From Roseisolibacter agri (lineage in GTDB: Bacteria > Gemmatimonadota > Gemmatimonadetes > Gemmatimonadales > Gemmatimonadaceae): a stretch of 64,000 nt of DNA. The notes under the pieces are model-generated. The model made no database searches. It worked only from the letters and a program-made list of their open reading frames with translations, and was not told the DNA's origin. The position numbers and the translations under genes are program-made. The stretch spans positions 553,673 to 617,672 of the forward strand of contig NZ_BRXS01000004.1 in assembly GCF_030159095.1 (NCBI RefSeq), written 5' to 3'. Of the stretch, positions 35,901 to 42,599 are shown piece after piece; the stretch's first letter is position 1; every line of letters starts with the position of its first letter.

Positions 35901-36259
35901 TCTCGCCGGAGCTGCGCGAGGAGGGAATGGCTCGCGAGCTGGTGAGTCGGGTACAACGCCTCCGCAAGGAATCCGGGCTGGAGGTCAGCGACCGCGTCCG
36001 CCTCGCGATCCGGGGCGGCTCCGAGGTCGAGGCCGCCGTGCGGACGCATCGGGAGTACATCGCGGGGGAGGTCCTGGCACGACACCTCGCGGTGGGCACG
36101 GACGTAGACAGCAGCAGCGTGAGCGACGCCGAGAGCGCCGCGGCCGGGATGCCCGCGTCCGGCGCGGCAGATGCAACTGTGCCCCCCCAGACCTGGACGC
36201 AGTCCTTCGACCTCGACGGGGCGGAGGTGCACGTCACCCTGAGCAAGGACCCATCCTGA
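32936..36259 (+). CDS. ileS: Isoleucyl-tRNA synthetase, type 2, with GIHH active-site motif
   Basis: A 1107-residue class I synthetase charging tRNA-Ile. Its length and the early block PPTANGRPGIHHLFAR, AGWDTHGLPVEIEVEKQLG fit the long, eukaryote-like type 2 IleRS. The usual H-x-G-H motif is replaced by G-I-H-H. The KMSKS loop is intact (ATGQKMSKSKGN), and a CP1 editing domain is present (TTTPWTLVSNTAL, DDGSGVVHMAPAFG). The anticodon-binding region and a C-terminal extension follow. GTG 32936 was chosen because it overlaps the punA stop; an upstream in-frame start would lie inside punA. Type 2 enzymes are known for low mupirocin sensitivity. Confidence 0.95.
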   Translation: MSDESTTTANGTFPSLPADAAPHAQEQELLAQWKAEGLFHRVQESRAGAKPFVFFEGPPTANGRPGIHHLFARTIKDLFCRHRAMQGYFVPRKAGWDTHGLPVEIEVEKQLGISGKQDIERVGVAEFNRLCRESVWKYRGEWEQLSERMAYWLDYDQPYVTYTHDYVESVWWALKTLFEKGLLFRGHKILPYCPRCGTALSSHEVALGYKDVEDPSVYVALDLVHDGPQRRRIIVWTTTPWTLVSNTALAVNPELTYVELRKKTGAEWTIVLAEARAAGVLGADYADRWDVVATMPGSALAGMRYRRPLDWVAYPEQGERELIVAESFVSADDGSGVVHMAPAFGSDDYAAGQRHNLAFVQPVNGRGEFDASIPVVGGTFVKKADPLIIEELRRRDALWKAQQELHSYPHCWRCGTPLLYYARDSWFVRTTAYRDRMIARNDAVDWNPPEVGSGRFGSWLENNIDWAVSRDRYWGTPLPVWVNDADPSEIEVVGSYAELAAKVGRALPEDFDPHKPHVDAYTWPAASGTGTMRRVPSVIDTWFDSGSMPFAQWHYPFENQDVVAAQYPADFIAEGVDQTRGWFYSLLAIATGLGDALPNNGTDAAAPYRAVVVNDLVLDATGQKMSKSKGNVVNPWEVMERHGADAARLFLVSSSQVWVPRRFDESAIRQTAGNFLVTLKNVYRFFALYANFGWSPSDADPAPAQRPLLDRWVLSRLATVEREADALLTQYDATLAARRVMEFFDDDVSKWYVRLSRARYWGDGTSADERAAFATLREVLLVTARLLAPFAPFITDWLHRALAGESVHLAGYVRPSSDAAVVHEPALEAAMAGIRRLANLGRAARESVGINVRQPLAEVVCVLPVPIGAEGAEAARLARELDGLLRTELNVKAVRWAESGDSLVTLEAKPNFRVLGKRFGKATPLAAEAVAALGADALHAFERGEPVAISVEGSDHLLQPEELSILRRATGEYAVEEEGGVVVALNPRISPELREEGMARELVSRVQRLRKESGLEVSDRVRLAIRGGSEVEAAVRTHREYIAGEVLARHLAVGTDVDSSSVSDAESAAAGMPASGAADATVPPQTWTQSFDLDGAEVHVTLSKDPS

Positions 36260-36717
36260 TGCCCAGCAGCGGGACCAAGGCGGCAGCCGCGAAGGCGCCG
36301 GAGCCCTCGGCCGACAAGAAGTTCAAGCCGATGACCAAGAAGCAGCTGTCCCACTTCGAGAAGCGCCTGCTCGAGGAGCGCAAGCGCGTGCTCAAGGAGC
36401 TGGGGCATCATGGCGAGACGTTCGGCGCCAGCGCGCAGGAGTCCGACGGCGACCTGAGCTCGTACTCGTTCCACATGGCCGACCAGGGGACCGACGCCAT
36501 GGAGCGCGAGAAGGCGTTCCTCTTCGCCAGCCAGGAGGGCCGCTTCCTCTGGCACATCGACGAGGCGCTGCGCCGGCTGTACCGCTCGCCCGAGACGTTC
36601 GGCAAGTGCCACTCGTGCGGCGGGGAGATCGCGTACGATCGCCTCGACGCACTCCCCCACGCGCGCTACTGCATCGACTGCAAGCAGCGCGAGGAAGACG
36701 GGAAGAAGGGCGGCTGA
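36259..36717 (+). CDS. DksA/TraR family zinc-finger protein
   Basis: A 152-residue protein: Lys-rich N-terminus (residues 1-30), a long helix (LSHFEKRLLEERKRVLKELG), an acidic coiled-coil tip region and a C4 zinc finger, CHSCGG and CIDC (near residues 117-141). It matches the DksA/TraR superfamily, which acts on RNA polymerase through the secondary channel; the DksA acid pair (D-x-x-D-x-A) is not obvious, so the effect on transcription is uncertain. ATG 36259 overlaps the ileS stop (TGATG). Such genes often sit between ileS and lspA. Confidence 0.85.
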   Translation: MPSSGTKAAAAKAPEPSADKKFKPMTKKQLSHFEKRLLEERKRVLKELGHHGETFGASAQESDGDLSSYSFHMADQGTDAMEREKAFLFASQEGRFLWHIDEALRRLYRSPETFGKCHSCGGEIAYDRLDALPHARYCIDCKQREEDGKKGG

Positions 36718-36721
36718 CGCC

Positions 36722-37297
36722 GTGTCCGACCGGAGCCCCGCGTCGGCGGCCGAGGGCGAGATCAGCACGAACGGCGTGGTCTTCTGGCCCGTCGTCGTGC
36801 TGATCGTCCTCGTCGACCTCGTCACGAAGCTGATCGCCGCCTACGCGCTGGTGCCGCGCGGCTTCCCGCACGAGGTCTTCGGCGACGCGGTGCGCTTCAC
36901 GCTCGTGTACAACCCCGGCGCCGCGTTCGGCCTGCACGTCGGCGAGCACTCGCGCTGGGTGTTCCTGCTGCTGACGGCGGTCGTGCTGCGCGTGCTCTGG
37001 TCGCTCTACCGCACGACCCGCGACCGCGACAACGTCCGCACGCTGGCGCTCGCGCTGGTGTGCGCGGGCGCCGTCGGGAACGCGATCTGCCGGCTGCGCT
37101 CCCCCGAGGGCGTGGTCGACTTCATCGACGTGGGCGTGGGCGCCGCGCGCTGGCCCACCTTCAACATCGCCGACGTCGCGGTCACCGGTGGCGCCGCGCT
37201 CCTCGCGTGGGCGCTGTGGGGCGAGCCCGACGACGCGGCCGACCCGGCTCCCGCCTCCGCCCCCGCCGCGCTGCCGGATCCGGCCGACGCGCCCTGA
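36722..37297 (+). CDS. LspA-like protein with catalytic Asp replaced by Cys (pseudo-signal peptidase II)
   Basis: A 191-residue four-helix membrane protein of the signal peptidase II family: VVVLIVLVDLVTKLIAAY, VYNPGAAFGLHVG, then NAICRLRSPEGVVDFIDVG and FNIADVAVTGGAALL. Two aspartates make the LspA active site. The second, in FNIAD, is present; the first, in the block that normally reads G-N-x-x-D-R, is Cys here (GNAICR, codon TGC). The first-helix motif is DLVTK rather than DQxTK. It should therefore be inactive as a protease, and may bind prolipoprotein or regulate the second copy. GTG 36722 is 4 nt after the preceding stop. Confidence 0.82.
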   Translation: MSDRSPASAAEGEISTNGVVFWPVVVLIVLVDLVTKLIAAYALVPRGFPHEVFGDAVRFTLVYNPGAAFGLHVGEHSRWVFLLLTAVVLRVLWSLYRTTRDRDNVRTLALALVCAGAVGNAICRLRSPEGVVDFIDVGVGAARWPTFNIADVAVTGGAALLAWALWGEPDDAADPAPASAPAALPDPADAP

Positions 37298-37308
37298 GAC
37301 GCCCCACC

Positions 37309-37896
37309 ATGTCCCTCTCCTCCGGCTCGCACCCCGCGCACGACGCGGACGCCGAGCGCTCCACCGCCCGCGCGGCCGTCGTCCTGGCCGCGGTCGTCGT
37401 CGCGCTCGACCAGGGCACCAAGCTGCTCGCCGAGCGGCACCTGCTGCCGCGGCACACCCCGCACGACATCATCGGCGACGTGCTGCGCTTCACGCTGACG
37501 TACAACCCCGGTGCCGCGTTCGGCATGCATCTGGGCGAGGCGTCGCGCTGGGTGTTCATGGTGCTGACGGTGCTCATCGTCGGCTTCCTGATCCGCCTCT
37601 ACCGCAGCCTGCCGACCGGCGAGCGCCCGCTGAAGCTCGCGATCGCGACCGTCATCGGCGGCGCGATCGGCAACTTCGTCGACCGCATCCGCTCGCCCGA
37701 GGGCGTGGTGGACTTCATCGACGTCGGCGTCGGCGACGTGCGCTTCTGGACGTTCAACCTCGCCGACACCGCGGTCAGCCTCGGCGCCGCGTGTCTGGTG
37801 CTGATGCTGTGGCGCTTCGAGTCGCGGCTGCACGCGCAGCAGGCGGCTGCCGGCGTCCCCGGCGCGGCGCCCGAGGCCGGCGCCGCCGAGCGGTGA
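37309..37896 (+). CDS. lspA: Lipoprotein signal peptidase (signal peptidase II)
   Basis: A 195-residue aspartic membrane peptidase that removes signal peptides from lipid-modified prolipoproteins. All family motifs are intact: VVALDQGTKLLAE, TYNPGAAFGMHLG, GGAIGNFVDRIRSPEGVVDF (first catalytic Asp in NFVDR) and FNLADTAVS (second Asp). It is about half identical by eye to the copy just upstream, so the pair arose by tandem duplication. The ATG lies 11 nt after the first copy; its stop overlaps the rluD start. The many lipoproteins in this window need it. Confidence 0.93.
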   Translation: MSLSSGSHPAHDADAERSTARAAVVLAAVVVALDQGTKLLAERHLLPRHTPHDIIGDVLRFTLTYNPGAAFGMHLGEASRWVFMVLTVLIVGFLIRLYRSLPTGERPLKLAIATVIGGAIGNFVDRIRSPEGVVDFIDVGVGDVRFWTFNLADTAVSLGAACLVLMLWRFESRLHAQQAAAGVPGAAPEAGAAER

Positions 37897-38969
37897 CCGG
37901 TCCGAACGGCGGGCCCGAGCCGGAGGACGTCCTCGACGCGGACGAGGGGGACGACGAGGCCGCGGGCCTCGCGCCCTCCGTCGCGCCCGGCCGCTACGCG
38001 CTCGTCGTCGCGGACACGGATGCCGGCGCGCGCCTCGACCTCTACGTCGCCGCGCAGGTGGGGCTGTCGCGCACCCAGTCCGCGACGCTGATCGCGAACG
38101 GCAACACGACCGTCGACGGGCGGCGCGAGAAGGCCAGCTGGCGCGTGCGCGCCGGCGAGCGCGTGGACGTCAACGTGCCGCCCCCGCCCGGCCGCGCGAT
38201 CGTCCCCGAGGACATCCCGCTGTCGATCATCCACGAGGACGACGAGATCGTCGTCATCGACAAGGCGGCCGGGATGGTCGTGCACCCCGCGCCCGGCAAC
38301 TGGACGGGCACGCTGGTGAACGCGCTCATGGGGCGCGGGCAGGCGCTGGCCGCGGGGGGCGGGGAGGAGCGTCCCGGCCTCGTGCACCGGATCGACAAGG
38401 ACACCTCAGGGCTGCTGGTGGTGGCCAAGACCGAGCGCGCGCACCGCGTGCTGTCGGCCGACCTGGCGGCGCGGCGCGTCGTGCGACGCTACGCGACCGT
38501 GTGCTGGGGCCACCTGAAGGAGGACCGGATCACGGTCGAGAAGCCGATCGCGCGCGATCCGCGAGACCGGAAGCGCATGGCGATCGTCACTGGAGGGAAG
38601 GCCGCCCGGACCGACTTCGTGCGGCTCGCCCGGTTCGACGTCGGGGACCTGCTGCGCGCGCACCTGCACACGGGGCGCACGCACCAGATCCGCGTGCACC
38701 TCGCCAGCACGGGCCATCCCGTCCTCGGCGACGACACGTACGGCGGCGGGGGCGGGCGACGGCTGGTCGGGCTGGGCGCGCAGCGGCACTTCCTGCACGC
38801 GGCGTGGCTGCGCTTCCGGCATCCGGCGTCGGGCGAGGCGATGGACTTCCGGGCACCGCTGCCGGAGGACCTGCGCCGCTCGATGGCGGCGCTGGCGGAC
38901 GACCGCGCGCTGGCCGACCACCCCGACCCGCTCTCCGTCTTTGGCTTCTACGACGACCCGCTCCCCTGA
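37893..38969 (+). CDS. rluD: RluA/RluD family 23S rRNA pseudouridine synthase
   Basis: A 358-residue enzyme with an acidic 35-residue lead, an S4 RNA-binding domain (ARLDLYVAAQVGLSRTQS to VDVNVPPPP) and the catalytic domain with HRIDKDTSGLLVVAKTE (catalytic Asp), followed by HTGRTHQIRVHLASTGHPVL. It isomerises uridines in 23S rRNA; the precise site cannot be read from sequence, so RluD is the closest match by context (lspA-rluD pairs are common). GTG 37893 overlaps the lspA stop (GTGA). Confidence 0.9.
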   Translation: MTGPNGGPEPEDVLDADEGDDEAAGLAPSVAPGRYALVVADTDAGARLDLYVAAQVGLSRTQSATLIANGNTTVDGRREKASWRVRAGERVDVNVPPPPGRAIVPEDIPLSIIHEDDEIVVIDKAAGMVVHPAPGNWTGTLVNALMGRGQALAAGGGEERPGLVHRIDKDTSGLLVVAKTERAHRVLSADLAARRVVRRYATVCWGHLKEDRITVEKPIARDPRDRKRMAIVTGGKAARTDFVRLARFDVGDLLRAHLHTGRTHQIRVHLASTGHPVLGDDTYGGGGGRRLVGLGAQRHFLHAAWLRFRHPASGEAMDFRAPLPEDLRRSMAALADDRALADHPDPLSVFGFYDDPLP

Positions 38970-38979
38970 CGACGCCGAG

Positions 38980-39612
38980 GTGCCGCCGGCGTCGTCGGAC
39001 GAGCTGTCAGCGCTCGCACCGGACGACGCCGACGCGGCCCTCGCGGACGCGGAGGAGCTGCTGGTCGTGCAGGTGGGCGAGCGGACGTACGCGCTCCCCG
39101 CGGCGCAGGTGCGCGAGGTCGCGCGCGCCGCGCCGGTGACGCCGCTGCCGGGGCCCGCCAGCTGGATCCGCGGGCTGGCCGCCGTGCGCGGCGCGCTGCT
39201 GCCGGTGGGCGACCTGCGCCGGCGCGCGTCGCACGGCGTCGCGTCGGAGGACGCGCTCACCGGTCGCGACGCGTGGATGGCCGTCGTCGACGATGGCCGG
39301 CGCGGTGCGGCGCTGGTGGGGTTGCGCGTGCGCGGCGTGGCGCTCGCGCAACGCACCGCGGACGATGCTGCCGTCCTCGCGACGCTCGACGCGGCGGGGT
39401 TGCCCGTGCGGGGGGACGCGCGTCTGATGGGCGACGACCGGCGCGCTGCCGGTGCGGGGCTCGTGCGCCTGGCGCGCGGGTCGCGCGCCCGTGGCCCGGC
39501 GTCCCGCGCGCCCGCGGCCGGCGCCGCGAGCGAGCCCGCCACGCAGTCGGCGCTCGTCGCGCGACTGGACGTGACGGCGCTGCTCGACGACCTGTACGAC
39601 GACGGAGGATAG
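38980..39612 (+). CDS. cheW: CheW-like chemotaxis coupling protein
   Basis: A 210-residue protein with an acidic N-terminus and a CheW domain: ELLVVQVGERTYALPAAQV, VTPLPGPASWIRGLAAVRG and LLPVGDLRRR are the family strands. A low-complexity Arg/Ala stretch interrupts the C-terminal part before the last helix LVARLDVTALLDDLYD. CheW links receptors to CheA. GTG 38980 gives no overlap with rluD; a TTG at 38941 is an alternative. It opens the chemosensory part of the run. Confidence 0.82.
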   Translation: MPPASSDELSALAPDDADAALADAEELLVVQVGERTYALPAAQVREVARAAPVTPLPGPASWIRGLAAVRGALLPVGDLRRRASHGVASEDALTGRDAWMAVVDDGRRGAALVGLRVRGVALAQRTADDAAVLATLDAAGLPVRGDARLMGDDRRAAGAGLVRLARGSRARGPASRAPAAGAASEPATQSALVARLDVTALLDDLYDDGG

Positions 39613-39615
39613 CGC

Positions 39616-39978
39616 GTGTCCCGAACGGTGCTGATCTGCGACGACGCGATCTTCATGCGCACGATGGTGAGCGACATCCTGCAGCAGGCGGGCTTCGAGG
39701 TCGTCGGCGAGGCCGAGTCGGGCCTGCAGGCGATCGAGAAGTACCGCGCGCTGCGCCCGGACCTCGTGACGATGGACATCGTCATGCCGGACATGGGCGG
39801 GATCGACGCGGTGCGCGAGATCACGAAGCTCGATCCGGCCGCTCGCGTGCTGATGTGCAGCGCGATGGGTCAGCAGGCGCTGGTCGTCGAGGCGCTGCAG
39901 GCCGGCGCCAAGGACTTCGTCGTGAAGCCGTTCCAGCCGAGCCGCGTGCTGGAGGCGGTGGAGCGCATCCTGAACTGA
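39616..39978 (+). CDS. cheY: CheY-type response regulator
   Basis: A 120-residue single receiver domain. Acidic pocket Asp9-Asp10 (VLICDDAIFMR), phospho-acceptor Asp54 (VTMDIVMPD), Ser/Thr switch in MCSAMG and the Lys in DFVVKPF are all in place. There is no output domain, so it acts by binding a partner, probably a motility or PATAN protein encoded nearby. It begins 3 nt after the cheW stop. Confidence 0.93.
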   Translation: MSRTVLICDDAIFMRTMVSDILQQAGFEVVGEAESGLQAIEKYRALRPDLVTMDIVMPDMGGIDAVREITKLDPAARVLMCSAMGQQALVVEALQAGAKDFVVKPFQPSRVLEAVERILN

Positions 39979-40009
39979 GGCGCGCCCTCACGGGCGCGGG
40001 CGCGCGCCC

Positions 40010-41956
40010 GTGAGCTTCTCCACCGCCAAGTACGCGGCCCTCTTCGCCGACGAGGCGCGCGAGCACCTCGCGGCCGCCGCCGACGCGCTGCTCGCGCTGG
40101 AGCGCGCGGCCGACGCGGGCGTGCGCGACGCCGCCGCGATCGACGCCGCGTTCCGCGCGGTGCACACGGTGAAGGGGATGAGCGCGACGATGGGCTACGC
40201 CGTCGTCGAGCGCGTCGCCCACGAGATGGAGCACGTGCTGGCGCACGTGCGCGCGGGCGCCCTGCCTGTGGATCCCGCGCTGGTGGACGCGCTGCTCGCG
40301 GCCTCCGACGCGCTGCAAGCGGCGGTGCACGCCGCGGTCGACGGCACCGCGGCGCCGGACGCCGACGCGAGCCTCGCGGCGCTCCGCGCGTTCGACGCGA
40401 ACGCCGCGACGGCGGCTGCGTCATCCAGTGCCGACGCAGCGTTCGCGTCACCGATCAGCATCGCCGGCGGGCTGCGCGTGCGCGTCCGCATCGCCGCCGA
40501 CGCCGCGCTCCCGGGCGTCCGCGCCTTCCTCGCGCTGCAGCGCGCGGAGTCCCTCGGCGCCGTGCACGACGTGGCGCCGCCCGCCGCCGCGTTCCAGGCC
40601 GACGACTTCGACGGCGCGTTCGCGTTCGTGCTGGTGCCGTCGTCGCCGATGGATGCCGACGCGATCGCGCGCGCCATCCGCGCCGCCGGCGAGATCGCGA
40701 GCGTCGACGTGCGGCAGCCCGACGCCACGCCGCTGTCGGTGCCCGCGATCGAGGCACCGACGTCGCGCGAGAGCGCGCCCGCGTCGCGCACGGTGCGCAT
40801 GGACGCCGCGCGGCTCGACGCGCTGCTCGACCTCGCGGGCGAGCTGGTGACCGCGCGCGGGCGACTCGCCGCCGCCGCCGCGCGCGTGGGCGACGCGGTG
40901 CTCGCGGGGGCCGTCGCCGACGTCGGCCGGCTCGTGGGCGCGCTGCAGGAGCAGGTGCTGGAGAGCCGCCTCGTGGCGGTGGCGGAGGTGTTCGACCGCA
41001 TGCCGCGCCTGGTGCGCGACGCGGCGCGCGCGACCGGCAAGCAGGTCGCGCTGGAGACCGACGGCAGCGACGTCGCCGTCGACCGCGCGGTGCTCGACGC
41101 GCTCGGCGATCCGCTGGGACACCTGCTGCGCAACGCCGTCGACCATGGCATCGAGGCCGCCGACGCGCGCGCCGCGAGCGGGAAGCCCGCGGTGGGCCGT
41201 GTGCACCTGCGCGCGGCGCGCGAGCGCGACGCGATCGCCGTCTCCGTCACCGACGACGGCCGCGGCATCGACCCGGCGCGCGTGCTGCCGCGCGCGCGCG
41301 CGCTCGGCCTGGTTGGACCGGACGAGACGACGCTCGACGACGACGGCCTGCTGCGCGTGCTCGCCAGCCCGGGCTTCTCGACGGCGGACCGCGTGACGTC
41401 GGTCTCGGGCCGCGGCGTCGGCATCGACGCGGTGCTCGCGCGCGTGCGCGCGCTGGGCGGCACGCTCGCGCTGCACACGCAGCCCGGCGCGGGTACGACG
41501 TGGACGCTGCGGCTCCCGCTGACGCTCGCGGTCGCGCGCGCGCTGCTCGCCCACACGGACGACGGGCAGACGTATGCGCTCCCGCTCGCGCACGTGCGCG
41601 AGACGCTGGACCTGGGCGGCGAGTCGGAGCGCGACGCGGACGGCCGCCGGGCGGTCCGGCTGCGCGACGAGCTGGTGCCGCTGGTGGCGCTCCGCGACGC
41701 GGTCGCGCCGGGGGCTCATGGACGGAAGGACGACGACGCGCTGGCCGGCTGCACCGAGGCCGCCGTCGTCGAGGTGGGGGCGCGGCGCGTCGCGCTGGCG
41801 GTCCCCGCCTTCGCAGGACAGCCGGACCTCGTCGTCAAGCGCCTCCCGAGCGTCCGCGGCGCGCTCAGGATCTTCGGCGGGGCGACGATACTCGAGACGG
41901 GGGCAGTGGCCCTCATCGTGGACGTGCCCGCGCTCCTCACCCGGATCTCCTCATGA
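40010..41956 (+). CDS. cheA: Chemotaxis histidine kinase CheA
   Basis: A 648-residue kinase. P1: Hpt domain with phospho-His52 in AVHTVKGMSATMG. P2-like region about residues 155-245 may bind CheY. P3 dimerisation helices carry RMDAARLDALLDLAGELVTA. P4: HATPase with HLLRNAVDHGIE (N box), DDGRGIDP (G1) and VSGRGVGIDAV (G2). P5: CheW-like domain from about residue 500 (YALPLAHVRETLDL). The chain is short in the P1-P2 linker but complete. GTG 40010 is 31 nt after cheY, the widest gap in the whole run. Its stop overlaps cheC. Confidence 0.94.
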   Translation: MSFSTAKYAALFADEAREHLAAAADALLALERAADAGVRDAAAIDAAFRAVHTVKGMSATMGYAVVERVAHEMEHVLAHVRAGALPVDPALVDALLAASDALQAAVHAAVDGTAAPDADASLAALRAFDANAATAAASSSADAAFASPISIAGGLRVRVRIAADAALPGVRAFLALQRAESLGAVHDVAPPAAAFQADDFDGAFAFVLVPSSPMDADAIARAIRAAGEIASVDVRQPDATPLSVPAIEAPTSRESAPASRTVRMDAARLDALLDLAGELVTARGRLAAAAARVGDAVLAGAVADVGRLVGALQEQVLESRLVAVAEVFDRMPRLVRDAARATGKQVALETDGSDVAVDRAVLDALGDPLGHLLRNAVDHGIEAADARAASGKPAVGRVHLRAARERDAIAVSVTDDGRGIDPARVLPRARALGLVGPDETTLDDDGLLRVLASPGFSTADRVTSVSGRGVGIDAVLARVRALGGTLALHTQPGAGTTWTLRLPLTLAVARALLAHTDDGQTYALPLAHVRETLDLGGESERDADGRRAVRLRDELVPLVALRDAVAPGAHGRKDDDALAGCTEAAVVEVGARRVALAVPAFAGQPDLVVKRLPSVRGALRIFGGATILETGAVALIVDVPALLTRISS

Positions 41957-42585
41957 CCCTCGCACTCGACGACCTCCGGTCCCTCAGCGCGCTGCAGCTC
42001 GACGCACTCCGCGAGGTGGCCAACATGGGCGCCGGCCACGCGGCCACCGCGCTCTCGCAGATGACCGGCGGCACGATCATGATCAGCGTGCCCACGATCG
42101 AGGTCGCGCGCCTCGAGGACCTGCCGCCGGAGCTCGGCCCGGCCGAGCAGCCCGTGGCGGGCGTCGTGATGGACATGCTGGGCGACCTCACCGGTCGCAC
42201 GCTGCTCGTCTTCCCGAAGGCCACGGTCATGCGCATGGCAGAGATGATGCTCCGTCGCCCGCACGGCTCGTCGGTCGCGCTCGGGGAGCTGGAGCGCTCG
42301 GCGATCAAGGAGGCGGGCAACATCCTCAGCGGCGCGTACATGAACGCGCTCAGCGACTTCATGGGCATGGTGCTGCTGCCGTCGCCGCCCACGCTCGCGG
42401 TGGACGCGTCGACGGCGGTGCTGTCGCGCGAGTTCCTGCGCATCGGCGCGGAAGCGGAGCAGGTCTTCGTCGTCGAGACGGAGTTCACGATGCAGGACCT
42501 CGGCGAGCGGCTGCGCGGGTTCTTCCTGCTGCTGCCGGATCCCGCGTCGCTGCAGGCGATCCTGCGCACCATCCGGCTCGCCTGA
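41953..42585 (+). CDS. cheC: CheC-like CheY-P phosphatase
   Basis: A 210-residue protein with both CheC active-site helices: REVANMGAGHAATALSQ (residues 24-40) and IKEAGNILSGAYMNALSD (about 117-134), each holding the E-x-x-N dyad that attacks phospho-aspartate. It should dephosphorylate the CheY of this cluster. No CheD gene is nearby. The ATG overlaps the cheA stop as ATGA. Confidence 0.9.
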   Translation: MTLALDDLRSLSALQLDALREVANMGAGHAATALSQMTGGTIMISVPTIEVARLEDLPPELGPAEQPVAGVVMDMLGDLTGRTLLVFPKATVMRMAEMMLRRPHGSSVALGELERSAIKEAGNILSGAYMNALSDFMGMVLLPSPPTLAVDASTAVLSREFLRIGAEAEQVFVVETEFTMQDLGERLRGFFLLLPDPASLQAILRTIRLA

Positions 42586-42599
42586 GCGGCAGGGCGATC

